Notes: generated from the letters alone by a model not told the origin. A DNA stretch of 64,000 nt from Geodermatophilus obscurus DSM 43160 (GCF_000025345.1 NC_013757.1:620001-684000); one strand, 5' to 3'. Positions 25,210 through 34,918 are shown, counted from the stretch's first letter. A program made the numbers and translations.

Positions 25210-28074
25210 GTGGCACCCACGAAGACCACGCACACCGGCACCCGGACCGCCGCGGCGACCGCCGGGGGCACGAGCACCCCTGCCCGCCGCCGGACCGCCG
25301 CCGGCGGTGGACGGCCGCTGGTCATCGTGGAGTCCCCCACAAAGGCCGGCAAGATCGCGGGGTACCTGGGCAGCGGCTACGTCGTCGAGGCCAGCGTCGG
25401 GCACATCCGCGACCTGCCGCGCAACGCCGCCGACGTGCCGGCCGAGCACAAGGGCGCGTCCTGGGCGCGGCTGGGCGTCGACGTCGACAACGCCTTCGAG
25501 CCGCTGTACGTGGTCAGCCCCGACCGCAAGCAGCAGGTCAGCCGGTTGAAGCAGCTGGTGAAGGACGCCAGCGAGGTCTACCTCGCGACAGACGAGGACC
25601 GCGAGGGCGAGGCCATCGCCTGGCACCTGGTCGACACGCTCAAGCCGCGCGTGCCGGTGCGGCGCATGGTCTTCCACGAGATCACCCCCGAGGCGATCGC
25701 CCGCGCCGTGGCCAACCCGCGGGAGCTGGACACCGCGCTGGTCGACGCGCAGGAGACCCGCCGCATCCTCGACCGTCTCTACGGCTACGAGGTCAGCCCC
25801 GTGCTGTGGAAGAAGGTCCTGCCCAAGCTCTCGGCCGGGCGCGTGCAGTCGGTGGCCACCCGGATCGTCGTCGAGCGCGAGCGGGAACGGATGGCCTTCC
25901 ACTCGGCCGACTACTGGTCGCTGGAGGGCACCTTCACCGTCACCGGCCGGCGCACCAGCGCGGACGAGGGCGAGCCGACCACGCTGCGCGCCCGCCTGGT
26001 CAGCGTCGACGACAGCCGGGTCGCGACCGGCCGTGACTTCGACCCCGCCACCGGACGGGCGACCGGCGAGGTCGTGCACCTGGACGAGGCCGGCGCCCGC
26101 GGTCTGGCGGCCCGGCTCGAGGGCCGGCAGGTCACCGTCAGCCGGGTGGACGAGAAGCCCTACCGGCGGCGCCCGTACGCGCCGTTCACCACCTCGACGC
26201 TGCAGATGGAGGCCGGCCGCAAGCTCGGCTGGTCCTCGGCGCAGGTCATGCGGGTGGCGCAGCGGCTGTACGAGAACGGCCACATCACCTACATGCGGAC
26301 CGACTCGACGAACCTGTCGAACGAGGCCGTCAACGCCGCCCGCACCCAGGCCCGCCAGCTCTACGGCGACGCCTACGTCCCGGCCGAGGCGCGCCGCTAC
26401 GCCAAGAAGGCCAAGGGCGCCCAGGAGGCGCACGAGGCGATCCGGCCCGCCGGTGACAGCTTCCGCACCCCCGGTCAGCTCGCCGGTCAGCTCGCCCGCG
26501 ACGAGTTCCGCCTCTACGAGCTGATCTGGCAGCGCACCATCGCCTCTCAGATGGCCGACGCCGTCGGGCAGAGCGTCAGCATCCGGCTGGCCGGGCGCAG
26601 CAGCACCGACGAGGCGGTCGAGTTCACCGCCAGCGGCCGCACCATCACCTTCCCCGGCTTCCTGCGCGCCTACGTCGAGTCGCGCGACGAGGGCGCCGCC
26701 GCCGACGACGACCACGGCAGCGACGACGCCGAGCGCCGGCTGCCCCGGGTCGAGCGCGGCCAGCAGCTCGACACCCGGGAACTGGAGGCCAAGGGCCACT
26801 CGACGACCCCGCCGTCCCGCTACACCGAGCCGAGCCTCGTCGCGCGGCTGGAGGAGCTGGGTATCGGCCGGCCGTCCACCTACGCCTCGATCATGCAGAC
26901 GATCCAGGACCGCGGGTACGTCTGGAAGAAGGGCTCGGCGCTGGTACCCACCTTCGTGGCCTTCGCCGTGATCAACCTGCTGGAGCAGCACTTCGCCCAG
27001 CTCGTCGACTACGACTTCACCGCCTCGCTGGAGCAGGAGCTCGACGAGATCGCGGCCGGCGACCTGGGCCGGGTCGACTGGCTCACCGAGTTCTACTTCG
27101 GCGGCGAGGGCCGGCACGCCGGCGGCATCGCGGCCTCCGGCGGACTCAAGTCGGTGATCGGCCAGCGGCTGGAGGAGATCGACGCCCGCGGGGTCAACTC
27201 CATCCCGCTGCAGGCCACCGGGCCGAACGGCGAGCGGGTCGTCGTCCGGGTCGGGCGCTACGGGCCCTACCTGCAGGTCGGCGGCGAGGACGGCCCCCGC
27301 GTCAGCCTCCCCGAGGACCTCGCCCCCGACGAGCTGACCCAGGAGAAGGTCGAGGAGCTGCTCGCCGCACCGTCCGGCGACCGCACGCTCGGGACCGACC
27401 CGGTGTCCGGGCTGCCCGTCGTGGTCAAGGCCGGCCGGTACGGCCCCTACGTCACCACCGTGGTGCCCGAGGGCAGCAAGGAGGCCCCGCGCACGGCCAG
27501 CCTCTTCTCGTCCATGTCGCCGGAGTCGGTGACCCTCGACGACGCGCTGAAGCTGCTCACGCTACCGCGCACCGTGGGCGCCGCGCCGGACGGCGAGGAG
27601 ATCCAGGCGCTCAACGGCCGCTACGGGCCCTACCTGAAGAAGGGCACCGACTCCCGCTCGCTGGAGTCCGAGGACCGGCTTTTCACCGTCACCCTCGACG
27701 AGGCGCTGGCTGTGTTCGCCCAGCCCAAGCAGCGGGGCCGCCGGGCCGCCGCCGCGCCGCTCAAGGAGCTGGGCGCCGACCCGGTCACCCAGGGCACGGT
27801 CACCGTCCGCGAGGGTCGGTTCGGCCCGTACGTGACCGACGGCGAGACCAACGCCAGCCTGCGCAAGGGCGACGACGTCGAGAGCATCACCCTCGAGCGC
27901 GCCGCCGAGCTGCTGGCCGACCGGCGCAACAACCCGAGCACGAAGAAGGCCACCAAGAAGAAGGCCACCGCCAAGAAGACGACGGCCAAGAAGGCGACCA
28001 CGACGGGGAAGACGACGGCCAAGAAGGCCACGAAGAAGGCGACGGCGGGCAGCGACGCCGTCCCCGCCGGCTGA
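25210..28074 (+). CDS. topA: DNA topoisomerase I
   Basis: 954 residues. It relaxes negative supercoils by cutting one strand through a tyrosine. The Toprim domain begins PLVIVESPTKAGKIAGYLG and includes LATDEDREGEAIAWHL; the active site ITYMRTDSTNLS holds the catalytic Tyr. Four C-terminal repeats are marked by GRYGPYLQVG, GRYGPYVTT, GRYGPYLKKG and GRFGPYVTDG. The tail is a long Lys/Thr/Ala stretch, typical of actinobacterial TopA and important there for processivity. GTG 25210 was preferred because AGGAG lies at 25201-25205; an upstream in-frame start at 25120 would add 30 non-conserved residues. Confidence 0.96.
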   Translation: MAPTKTTHTGTRTAAATAGGTSTPARRRTAAGGGRPLVIVESPTKAGKIAGYLGSGYVVEASVGHIRDLPRNAADVPAEHKGASWARLGVDVDNAFEPLYVVSPDRKQQVSRLKQLVKDASEVYLATDEDREGEAIAWHLVDTLKPRVPVRRMVFHEITPEAIARAVANPRELDTALVDAQETRRILDRLYGYEVSPVLWKKVLPKLSAGRVQSVATRIVVERERERMAFHSADYWSLEGTFTVTGRRTSADEGEPTTLRARLVSVDDSRVATGRDFDPATGRATGEVVHLDEAGARGLAARLEGRQVTVSRVDEKPYRRRPYAPFTTSTLQMEAGRKLGWSSAQVMRVAQRLYENGHITYMRTDSTNLSNEAVNAARTQARQLYGDAYVPAEARRYAKKAKGAQEAHEAIRPAGDSFRTPGQLAGQLARDEFRLYELIWQRTIASQMADAVGQSVSIRLAGRSSTDEAVEFTASGRTITFPGFLRAYVESRDEGAAADDDHGSDDAERRLPRVERGQQLDTRELEAKGHSTTPPSRYTEPSLVARLEELGIGRPSTYASIMQTIQDRGYVWKKGSALVPTFVAFAVINLLEQHFAQLVDYDFTASLEQELDEIAAGDLGRVDWLTEFYFGGEGRHAGGIAASGGLKSVIGQRLEEIDARGVNSIPLQATGPNGERVVVRVGRYGPYLQVGGEDGPRVSLPEDLAPDELTQEKVEELLAAPSGDRTLGTDPVSGLPVVVKAGRYGPYVTTVVPEGSKEAPRTASLFSSMSPESVTLDDALKLLTLPRTVGAAPDGEEIQALNGRYGPYLKKGTDSRSLESEDRLFTVTLDEALAVFAQPKQRGRRAAAAPLKELGADPVTQGTVTVREGRFGPYVTDGETNASLRKGDDVESITLERAAELLADRRNNPSTKKATKKKATAKKTTAKKATTTGKTTAKKATKKATAGSDAVPAG

Positions 28075-28081
28075 CGTCCCC

Positions 28082-28846
28082 GTGCCGGCCGGCGAACCAG
28101 ATCCGGACACGTGGCGGCAGCGGCGGACGTCGTTCGGCTCCGTCGCGGCCGGCTACGCGGCACACCGGCCGGACTACCCGGCCGACGCCGTGGCCTTCCT
28201 GGTCGGCACGTCCCCGCGGCGCGTGCTCGACCTGGGCGCCGGCACCGGCCTGCTGACCGGCGTCCTGCTGACGGCCGGGCACGAGGTCGTCGCCGTCGAC
28301 CCGGCCGGCGAGATGCTGGCCGAGCTGCGCGCCCGGTACCCGCAGGTGACCGCGCACGTCGGCGACGCGGAGGCCGTCCCGCTGCCCGACGGCAGCGTCG
28401 ACGCCGTGGTCGCGGGCCAGGCCGCGCACTGGTTCGACCCGGAGCCCGCGGCGGCGCAGCTGCGGCGGGTGCTGCGCCCCGGCGGCGTGGTCGGCCTGGT
28501 GTGGAACACCCGTGACGAGGAGGTCCCCTGGGTGGCCGCGCCGGGCCGGGTGCTGGCCGACGAGGCGCGTGGCCACGAGGCCGACCGGGGCGTCGTCGAC
28601 GCCTTCGCCCGCGCGCTGGGCGCCCGGGTGGAGCACCACCGCTCCGGCATCGTGCAACGGCTGTCCCCCGAGCAGGTCGTCGCCGGCATCGCCACGCGCA
28701 GCTACGTCGCCACGATGGACGACGCACGGCGGGAGGCGTTCCTGGGCGAGGTGCGCGCGGTGCTCGACGCCCACCCCGACACCCGCGGCCGCGACGTCGT
28801 CGACCTGCCGTACCGGACCGACGCCCACCGGCTGACGCCCGCCTGA
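28082..28846 (+). CDS. Class I SAM-dependent methyltransferase
   Basis: 254 residues. Motif I RVLDLGAGTGLLTGVLLTAG binds S-adenosylmethionine, the acidic residue after the next strand is in VVAVDPAGEML, and ALPDGSVDAV-like sequence (VPLPDGSVDAVVAGQAAHWF) is typical of small-molecule methyltransferases of the UbiE/Tam group. The start lies 7 nt after topA, so it may be co-transcribed. The substrate cannot be predicted. Confidence 0.9.
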   Translation: MPAGEPDPDTWRQRRTSFGSVAAGYAAHRPDYPADAVAFLVGTSPRRVLDLGAGTGLLTGVLLTAGHEVVAVDPAGEMLAELRARYPQVTAHVGDAEAVPLPDGSVDAVVAGQAAHWFDPEPAAAQLRRVLRPGGVVGLVWNTRDEEVPWVAAPGRVLADEARGHEADRGVVDAFARALGARVEHHRSGIVQRLSPEQVVAGIATRSYVATMDDARREAFLGEVRAVLDAHPDTRGRDVVDLPYRTDAHRLTPA

Positions 28847-28957
28847 CGGCGGCCCGCGCCCGCCCGCCGTCGGCGACCCACCGGCCCGGCGCGGCCACCG
28901 CCGGTCACCAACGCACCCCAGCCCGGCAGCAACCGCCCGGCCCCGTCGAGCCGCACC

Positions 28958-28988
28958 TTGCGCGCCCTCGGGGCCGCCGTCCTAGCCT
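28958..28988 (+). promoter_or_regulatory. Candidate promoter of the secreted metallopeptidase gene
   Basis: TTGCGC (28958-28963) and TAGCCT (28983-28988) are separated by 19 nt, close to a housekeeping-sigma promoter, and end 27 nt before the ATG. GGAGGGA lies between the -10 and the ATG. Confidence 0.35.
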
Positions 28989-29015
28989 GCGCGTCCCCGA
29001 CGGAGGGAGCTGGCC

Positions 29016-29774
29016 ATGGCGACGCGCGCAGGCCGACTGCTGATCGCACTCGTGGCCGCCGTGCTCTTCGGCGCCGGCACCCCCGCGGCGGCGGCCACCC
29101 CCGGGCCGACCGGCTCCGCATCGCCGCCGGTCCTGGTGACCGGTCCGGACGGCGCCGCCACCGACGACCTCGATGCCGACTACGCCACCGCGCTGCGCGC
29201 CGTCGACACCTGGTGGCGCAGCTCCTGGAGCGAGTACTTCCCCGGCTCGTACACCGCGCCCGGGCTGGCTCCGGCCGCGCGTGCACCCGGGCTCTTCGAC
29301 GCGCCCCAGGAGCAGGTGTACTGCGGCGACCTGCTGCTCCCGGAGGGCAACGCCTTCCACTGTCCGATCGGGGACTTCCTCGCCTTCGAGGTCGACCTGA
29401 TGCTGCGGTCGCAGGAGCTGGGCGACGCCTTCGTCTACCTTGTCGTCGCCCACGAGTGGGCCCACTCCGTCGTCTCGCACATCGACCCGGCACTGGTGTC
29501 CGAGGCCTACGAGCTGCAGGCCGACTGCCTGGCGGGAGCCGCACTGCAGGGCGCCGTCGACGCCGGGCTGCTGAGGCTGGAACCCGGCGACGCGGAGGAG
29601 CTCACCGCGTCCCTGACCGCGGTGGCCAGCGACAACGCCTGGGGGACGGTCTACGTCGACGCGGCCGGCCAGCCGCAGACCGAGACCCACGGCAGCGCCC
29701 AGGAGCGGGTCGACGCTTTCGAGCGGGGCAGCACCGACGGGGTCCGCGCCTGCCTGCCCAACTCGGTGGGCTGA
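29016..29774 (+). CDS. Secreted neutral zinc metallopeptidase-like protein
   Basis: 252 residues. A signal peptide spans about residues 1-27 (LLIALVAAVLFGAGTPAAAA). The zinc motif HEWAH is at 146-150, and ELQADCLAGAALQGAV at about 168-183 supplies the third ligand region, a pattern of the YpfJ-like putative neutral zinc metallopeptidases. Four cysteines in the mature part could form disulfides. GGAGGGA precedes the ATG. It is probably released or stays at the cell surface; substrate unknown. It ends 4 nt before the opposing Tam gene. Confidence 0.88.
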   Translation: MATRAGRLLIALVAAVLFGAGTPAAAATPGPTGSASPPVLVTGPDGAATDDLDADYATALRAVDTWWRSSWSEYFPGSYTAPGLAPAARAPGLFDAPQEQVYCGDLLLPEGNAFHCPIGDFLAFEVDLMLRSQELGDAFVYLVVAHEWAHSVVSHIDPALVSEAYELQADCLAGAALQGAVDAGLLRLEPGDAEELTASLTAVASDNAWGTVYVDAAGQPQTETHGSAQERVDAFERGSTDGVRACLPNSVG

Positions 29775-29778
29775 TCGC

Positions 29779-30567
29779 TCAGGCCGCGTGCCCGACGGCG
29801 AACACCCGCCGGAAGGGCAGCAGCGTCGTCCCGTCCGGACGGCGCGGGTAGGCCGCGCGCAGCGCCGCGGCGTACTCCTCGGTCAGCTCCGCGGCGTCGT
29901 CCTCGCCGAGCCGGGCGAGCACCGGGCGCAGCACGGTCGAGCGCACCCAGCCGAGCACCGGGTCGTCCCCCCGCAGGACGTGCGAGTAGGTCGTCTCCCA
30001 GGCGTCGACGGTCAGGCCCGCGGCGGTGAGGACCTCCAGGTACCCGGCCGGGTCGAGCACCGCGTCCTCCGCCGGCGCCGCGTCGCCCACGAGGCCGGCC
30101 CAGCGCGGCGAGCGGCACAGCCCGGCCAGCAGCGCGTGGGTCGGCGCCCGCCAGTTGCCGGGGACCTGCACCGCCAGCCAGCCACCCGGTGCCAGCGCCC
30201 CGGCCCACCGGTGCAGCAGGTCGGCGTGCCCGGGCACCCAGTGCAGGACGGCGTTGCTGAACAGCACGTCGACCGGCGCGTCGGGCCGCCACTCCCGGAC
30301 GTCGCCGACCTCGAAGGCCACGCGGCCGGGGACGGCGTGCGCGGCGGCCGCGGCCAGCATCTCCGGGGAGGAGTCGACGCCGGTCACCCGCGCGCACGGC
30401 CACCGCTGCGCCAGCGACGCCGTCAGCGCGCCCTCCCCGCAGCCCAGGTCCACCACGGCCCGCGGCTCCTGCGCGCCGACGCGCGCGAGCAGGTCGACGA
30501 AGGGGCGTGCCCGCTCGTCGCCGAAACGCAGGTAGCCGGCCGGGTCCCAGGCAGCGGTGCTCGTCAC
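29779..30567 (-). CDS. tam: Trans-aconitate 2-methyltransferase-like enzyme
   Basis: 262 residues. The N-terminus WDPAGYLRFGDERARPFVDL is diagnostic of Tam, which methylates trans-aconitate, a by-product inhibiting aconitase. The SAM site is VVDLGCGEGALTASLAQRWP; NAVLHWVPGHADLL and GGWLAVQVPGN match the family. The ATG at 30567 directly precedes the conserved start. It converges on the metallopeptidase gene and is divergent from tmk, with about 106 nt between starts. Confidence 0.92.
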   Translation of the reverse strand: MTSTAAWDPAGYLRFGDERARPFVDLLARVGAQEPRAVVDLGCGEGALTASLAQRWPCARVTGVDSSPEMLAAAAAHAVPGRVAFEVGDVREWRPDAPVDVLFSNAVLHWVPGHADLLHRWAGALAPGGWLAVQVPGNWRAPTHALLAGLCRSPRWAGLVGDAAPAEDAVLDPAGYLEVLTAAGLTVDAWETTYSHVLRGDDPVLGWVRSTVLRPVLARLGEDDAAELTEEYAAALRAAYPRRPDGTTLLPFRRVFAVGHAA

Positions 30568-30673
30568 GTCCCGACCCTAGGACCCGTGGACGCCCGGGAC
30601 AGTCGGCCCACCCCGGTACCGTTGCGCCCGCTGCACCCTCCTCCACCGCACCGACTGGGAGCCCGCGATCCCC

Positions 30674-31351
30674 GTGTCCGACGACGGTCCGCCCGTCCTG
30701 TCCGTCGAGTCCGCCGGCCGGCCCCGTGGCCTGTTCATCGCGTTCGAGGGCGGCGAGGGCGCGGGCAAGTCCACCCAGGTGCGGCTGCTGTGCGAGTGGC
30801 TGACCGCGCAGGGGCGTCCGGCACGGGCCACCTTCGAGCCCGGCGGCACCCCCGCGGGCGCCGCCGTCCGGGCGATCGTGCTCGACCGCGCGCACACCGG
30901 GCTGTCCCCGCGCGCCGAGGCGCTGCTCTACGCCGCCGACCGCGCCCAGCACGCGCACGCGGTCCTGCGCCCCGCGCTGGAGGCGGGCGAGGTCGTGGTG
31001 ACCGACCGCTACGTCGACAGCTCGCTGGCCTACCAGGGCGCCGGGCGCACCATCGGCCTGGACGACGTCGCGGCGATCTCCCGCTGGGCCACCCTCGGGT
31101 TGCGCCCCGACCTCACCGTGCTGCTGGACCTGCCGCCGGAGACCGGGCTGGCCCGCGCCCGGGGCCGCGCGGCCGCCGACCGGTTGGAGTCGGAGTCGCT
31201 GGAGTTCCACCAGCGGGTCCGCGACACCTTCCGCACGCTCGCCGCGGCCGAGCCCGGGCGCTACCTCGTCCTCGACGCCACCCGTGGTGTCGACGAGCTC
31301 GCCGCCGACGTCCGCGCCCGGGTGGGCGCGCTGCTGGGGGAGCGGGCATGA
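30674..31351 (+). CDS. tmk: Thymidylate kinase
   Basis: 225 residues. It phosphorylates dTMP to dTDP. The P-loop is in FIAFEGGEGAGKSTQVRLL, the DRY motif in VTDRYVDSSLAYQGAGR, and the lid region follows PPETGLARARGRAAADRLE. About 18 extra residues precede the conserved start; GTG 30674 is the first available codon and an internal start is not excluded. It overlaps holB by 4 nt (ATGA), the usual tmk-holB pairing. Confidence 0.95.
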   Translation: MSDDGPPVLSVESAGRPRGLFIAFEGGEGAGKSTQVRLLCEWLTAQGRPARATFEPGGTPAGAAVRAIVLDRAHTGLSPRAEALLYAADRAQHAHAVLRPALEAGEVVVTDRYVDSSLAYQGAGRTIGLDDVAAISRWATLGLRPDLTVLLDLPPETGLARARGRAAADRLESESLEFHQRVRDTFRTLAAAEPGRYLVLDATRGVDELAADVRARVGALLGERA

Positions 31352-32508
31352 GCGGGGTGTGGGAGCAGGTCATCGGCCAGTCCGCGGTCGTCGCCGAGCT
31401 GCAGGCCGCGGTGGCCGACCCGACCGCGATGACCCACGCCTGGCTGTTCACCGGCCCGCCCGGCTCGGGCCGGTCGGTAGCCGCGCGCGCCTTCGCCGCC
31501 GCCCTGCAGTGCCCGGACGGCGGCGACGGCACCTGCCACGCCTGCCGGACGGTGCTCGCCGGCACCCACGCCGACGTGCAGACCGTCGTCCCGGAGGGGC
31601 TGTCCATCGGCGTGGCCGAGGTACGCGAGCTGGTCCGCATCGCCGGGCGGGCACCCTCCCAGGGGCGCTGGCAGGTGGTCCTGGTGGAGGATGCCGACCG
31701 GATGACCGAGCAGGCGTCCAACACCGTGCTGAAGATGCTGGAGGAGCCGCCGGCGCGGACGGTCTTCCTGCTCTGCGCACCGAGCCTGCACCCCGACGAC
31801 GTGCCGGTGACCATCCGCTCCCGGTGCCGCGTCGTCGGCCTGCGCACCCCGCCCGTCGACGCGGTCGCCGACGTGCTGGTCCGCCGGGACGGCGTCGACC
31901 CGGCGCTGGCCGCCTGGTCGGCCGCGGCCGCCGGCGGGCACGTCGGGCGCGCCCGGCACCTGGCCCGCGACGAGACCGCCCGGCTCGCCCGCAAGGCCGT
32001 CCTCGACGTCCCGCTGTCGCTGGTCTCCCTGGCCGCCTGCCTGAACGCCGCCGACGACCTGGTCGGCGCGGCCAAGGAGGAGTCCGACCGGGCGTCGACG
32101 GAGCTCGACGGCGCGGAGACCGAGGCGGTCAAGCAGAGCCTCGGCGTGGGCGCCCGGGGTCCCGGCGTGGCCGCGGCCAGCCGCGGGGCCGGGCAGCTCA
32201 AGGAGCTGGAGAAGCGGCAGAAGTCGCGGGCCACCCGGCTGGGCCGCGACTCGCTGGACCGGGCCCTGGTCGACCTCGCCGCCCTGTACCGCGACGCCTT
32301 GGTGGTCGCCACGAGCGGGACGGAGGGGGTGACCCTCGCCCACCCGGACCGGCGTGCGGACGCCGAGGAGCTGGCGCGGCGGATCGGTCCGGAGGGGGCG
32401 CTGCGGCGCATCGACGCCGTCCTGGACTGCCGGCGGGCGCTGGAGCAGAACGTGAAGCCGCAGGTCGCCGTCGAGGCGCTCACCGTGGCGCTGCGCCTGC
32501 CCGGCTGA
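31348..32508 (+). CDS. holB: DNA polymerase III delta' subunit
   Basis: 386 residues. It is the clamp-loader subunit that helps load the beta clamp. WEQVIGQSAVVAELQAAV starts the RecA-like domain; the P-loop GPPGSGRS has Arg instead of Lys, as expected for the non-hydrolysing delta'. A zinc module is formed by cysteines in LQCPDGGDGTCHACRTV, and SNTVLKMLEEPPARTVFLLC matches the sensor region. The C-terminal third is charged and contains KELEKRQKSRATRLGRDSLD, typical of actinobacterial delta'. The ATG overlaps the tmk stop. Confidence 0.93.
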   Translation: MSGVWEQVIGQSAVVAELQAAVADPTAMTHAWLFTGPPGSGRSVAARAFAAALQCPDGGDGTCHACRTVLAGTHADVQTVVPEGLSIGVAEVRELVRIAGRAPSQGRWQVVLVEDADRMTEQASNTVLKMLEEPPARTVFLLCAPSLHPDDVPVTIRSRCRVVGLRTPPVDAVADVLVRRDGVDPALAAWSAAAAGGHVGRARHLARDETARLARKAVLDVPLSLVSLAACLNAADDLVGAAKEESDRASTELDGAETEAVKQSLGVGARGPGVAAASRGAGQLKELEKRQKSRATRLGRDSLDRALVDLAALYRDALVVATSGTEGVTLAHPDRRADAEELARRIGPEGALRRIDAVLDCRRALEQNVKPQVAVEALTVALRLPG

Positions 32509-32566
32509 CCCGCCGGGGCCTGCGCCGGGAGAGCGCAGCGGTCACGTAAGCTGGCCGCGCACGTCC

Positions 32567-32642
32567 GCCGCCTTAGCTCAGTCGGTAGAGCATCTCACTC
32601 GTAATGAGAAGGTCGTCGGTTCGATTCCGACAGGCGGCTCCA
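32567..32642 (+). tRNA. tRNA-Thr (CGT anticodon)
   Basis: A full cloverleaf of 73 nt plus encoded CCA. The acceptor arm GCCGCCT pairs with AGGCGGC, the D-arm is TAGCTCAGTCGGTAGAGCA, the anticodon stem TCTCA/TGAGA holds loop CTCGTAA with anticodon CGT, and the T-arm GTCGG TTCGATT CCGAC is canonical. The discriminator is T, as found for threonine tRNAs. It reads ACG codons. Confidence 0.97.
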
Positions 32643-32645
32643 CCC

Positions 32646-32677
32646 CAGCGGCCCCGTCCTCCCGGACGGGGCCGCTG
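32646..32677 (+). terminator. Strong hairpin terminator after tRNA-Thr
   Basis: CAGCGGCCCCGTC and GACGGGGCCGCTG form a perfect 13-bp stem with a 6-nt loop (CTCCCG), starting 4 nt after the tRNA. A following TCGTCCCT gives only a weak T-rich tail. Confidence 0.8.
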
Positions 32678-32791
32678 TCGTCCCTGCGGTCCCCATTCAC
32701 GCCGACGGCGGCGCACCCGGTGGGGGTGCGCCGCCGTCGGCGTCCGTCGTGCGCTCGGCGGCCGCTCGGTGAGGGGCCAGGGGACAGGGGG

Positions 32792-33286
32792 TCAGTGGTG
32801 GGGTTCGGCTTCCTCGGCCCGTCGGAGCGAGGCGTGGATCTCCGCTTCCGCGTCGGCGTGGCCGACCCACTCGGCGCCCTCGACCGACTTGCCCGGCTCG
32901 AGGTCCTTGTAGGTCTCGAAGAAGTGCTGGATCTCCAGGCGGTCGAACTCCGACACGTCGAGGATGTCGGTCAGGTGCGCCATGCGCGGGTCCGTCGCCG
33001 GCACGCAGAGGACCTTGTCGTCCCCTCCGGCCTCGTCGGTCATCCGGAACATGCCGATGGCGCGGCAGGTGATGAGGCACCCGGGGAACGTCGGCTCGTC
33101 GAGGATCACCAGGGCGTCGAGCGGGTCGCCGTCCTGCCCGAGGGTGTTCTCGATGTACCCGTAGTCCGCCGGATAGCGGGTGGAGGTGAACAGCATCCGG
33201 TCCAAGCGGATGCGTCCGGTGGCGTGGTCCAGCTCGTACTTGTTCCGCTGGCCCTTCGGGATTTCTACCGTCACGTCGAACTGCAC
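32792..33286 (-). CDS. ppa: Soluble inorganic pyrophosphatase (family I)
   Basis: 164 residues, usual length. It hydrolyses pyrophosphate to two phosphates in the cytosol. The family I signature is [10 protein letters not shown]; other active-site segments are [34 protein letters not shown] and [11 protein letters not shown]. Start GTG at 33286 gives the normal N-terminus [12 protein letters not shown]. It is divergent from dacB with very little space between, the same arrangement as Rv3628/Rv3627c. Confidence 0.96.
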   Translation of the reverse strand: MQFDVTVEIPKGQRNKYELDHATGRIRLDRMLFTSTRYPADYGYIENTLGQDGDPLDALVILDEPTFPGCLITCRAIGMFRMTDEAGGDDKVLCVPATDPRMAHLTDILDVSEFDRLEIQHFFETYKDLEPGKSVEGAEWVGHADAEAEIHASLRRAEEAEPHH

Positions 33287-33341
33287 GGGACGTAGTGTGG
33301 CGGATCGGATCCCGGAGGACCGCCGGAGGTCGTTCCAGGGG

Positions 33342-34760
33342 GTGGGCACCATCGCGTCGAGCGGGTCGACGACCGTCACGCCGAAGTACTCCCGGTTCCG
33401 CCGCCGCCTCGTCCTCGGGCTCCTCGCGCTGCTGCTCGTGGTGGGTGCCGGCGTCTGGTTCGGCGTCGCCCCGCGGGGGGACGACGCCGCTGCGGAGGTC
33501 GCCGCGGCCGAGGCGCGCCTGCCCGACGTGGAGCCGGCTGCGCCGGTGCTCGCGGCGCTGGCGTCCGAGGCGCCCGCCCCGGACGCCGCGGTGCTCGCCG
33601 ACGAGCTGGCGCCGCTGCTGGCCTCCCCGGCCCTCGGGCCGGGTGTCGAGGCGCGGGTCGTCGACGTCGCGGCCGGCGAGGTGCTGCTCGACCAGGACTC
33701 CGACGTCCCCTCGACGCCGGCCTCCACCGCCAAGCTGCTCACCGCCGTCGCCGCGCTGACCACCCTCGGCCCCGACACCACCCTGGAGACCACCGTCGTC
33801 GCGGGCTCCGCGCCCGGCGAGGTGGTGCTCGTCGGTGGCGGCGACCCGACGCTGTCGCGGACCGTCCCCTCGCTGACCTACCCCGGCGCGCCCACCGTCG
33901 CCGACCTCGCCGCCCAGGTGCGCGGCAGCCTGCCGGCGGGCACGCGGGTCACCCGCGTCGTCATCGACAACTCGCTGTTCCAGGGGCCGCTCACGGCCTC
34001 CGGCTGGGGGCCCGGCGACGCGCCGTCCACCTACGCCGCCCCGGTCACCGCGACCGCCGTCGACGGCGCCCGAGTGCGCTCCGGCGACCTGCCCCGCAGC
34101 GGCGCCCCCGGGACCGACGCCGGCACCGCGCTGGCCGTCGCCCTCGGCGTCCCCGACGCGACCGTCGTCCTGGGGAACGCGCCGCAGGGCGCGCAGACCC
34201 TCGGGTCCGTGCGGTCCGCGCCGGTCGCCCGGCTGGTCGAGCAGGCGCTGTCCCAGTCGGACAACCTGCTGACCGAGTCGCTGGCCCGCCACGTCGCCCT
34301 CGCCCGCGACCTGCCGGCCACCTTCGAGGGGGCCGCCGAGGCGGTCACCGGCGCGCTCACCGACGCGGGCCTCGACGTCACCGGCGTCTCGCTGTCCGAC
34401 GGCAGCGGCCTGTCCACGACCGACCGCGTGCCGGTCGAGCTGCTCACCGAGCTGTTCACCGGCGCCGCCGACGGCACGCTGCCCGGCACCTCGGCCGTCC
34501 TGTCCGGCCTGCCCGTGGCCGGCTACGACGGCACCCTGTTCGACCGCGGCGACGCGGACCCGGCGACCGCACCGGGCTCGGTCCGCGCCAAGACCGGCAC
34601 GCTGCTGGGCGTGCACGGCCTGGCCGGCACCGTGGTCACCGCCGAGGGGCGGCTGCTGGTCTTCGGCGTGGTCGCCGACGGCGCCCCCGCCAACGGCGAG
34701 GCCGCCGAGGACGCGCTCGACGCCGTCGCCTCCGCGCTGGCCGCCTGCGGCTGCAGGTGA
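33342..34760 (+). CDS. dacB: D-alanyl-D-alanine carboxypeptidase/endopeptidase, class C penicillin-binding protein
   Basis: 472 residues from GTG 33342 (alternative GTG 33297 adds 15). It trims peptidoglycan peptides outside the membrane. An N-terminal signal anchor ([20 protein letters not shown]) is followed by the PBP4/DacB domain with all three active-site motifs: SxxK at Ser128-Lys131 (PASTAKLL), SxN at Ser306-Asn308 (SQSDNLL) and KTG at 417-419 (RAKTGTLLG). GGAGGT at 33325-33330 favours the chosen start. Domain order and length match Rv3627c-type proteins. A C-terminal CGC motif is present just before the stop. Confidence 0.93.
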   Translation: MGTIASSGSTTVTPKYSRFRRRLVLGLLALLLVVGAGVWFGVAPRGDDAAAEVAAAEARLPDVEPAAPVLAALASEAPAPDAAVLADELAPLLASPALGPGVEARVVDVAAGEVLLDQDSDVPSTPASTAKLLTAVAALTTLGPDTTLETTVVAGSAPGEVVLVGGGDPTLSRTVPSLTYPGAPTVADLAAQVRGSLPAGTRVTRVVIDNSLFQGPLTASGWGPGDAPSTYAAPVTATAVDGARVRSGDLPRSGAPGTDAGTALAVALGVPDATVVLGNAPQGAQTLGSVRSAPVARLVEQALSQSDNLLTESLARHVALARDLPATFEGAAEAVTGALTDAGLDVTGVSLSDGSGLSTTDRVPVELLTELFTGAADGTLPGTSAVLSGLPVAGYDGTLFDRGDADPATAPGSVRAKTGTLLGVHGLAGTVVTAEGRLLVFGVVADGAPANGEAAEDALDAVASALAACGCR

Positions 34761-34761
34761 G

Positions 34762-34918
34762 AGAGGACCCTCCTGGCCCCCACCGTGGAGGGACCCCGTC
34801 CTCCCCGCCCTCCGGAGAAGGACCCCCGGCTCCCCGCCACTCGCGAGCTCGCGGCGGGTCCCTGCAGGAGGCCGGCCGGGACGCGGCCGGCGGCGGGCCC
34901 CTGCAGGAGGGCCTACCG
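34762..34918. repeat. GC-rich palindromic intergenic repeat (family B), double copy
   Basis: Contains AGGACCCTCCTGGCCCCCAC, GGAGGGACCCCGTCCTCCCC, then CTCGCGAGCTCGCGGCGGGTC, and the motif GGCGGG(T/C)CCCTGCAGGAGG twice. It lies between dacB and the metalloprotease gene, which read in the same direction, so here it is not at a convergent junction. Confidence 0.65.

Noticed and set aside
29788..31347. Long N-terminal extension of holB on the plus strand
   Set aside because: It covers DNA opposite the Tam gene and out of frame with tmk; the ATG at 31348 overlapping tmk gives the standard delta' N-terminus.
32567..32642. Use of the tRNA-Thr gene as an integration site
   Set aside because: No integrase, no duplicated tRNA 3' end and no phage genes were seen on either side; the neighbours are conserved housekeeping genes.
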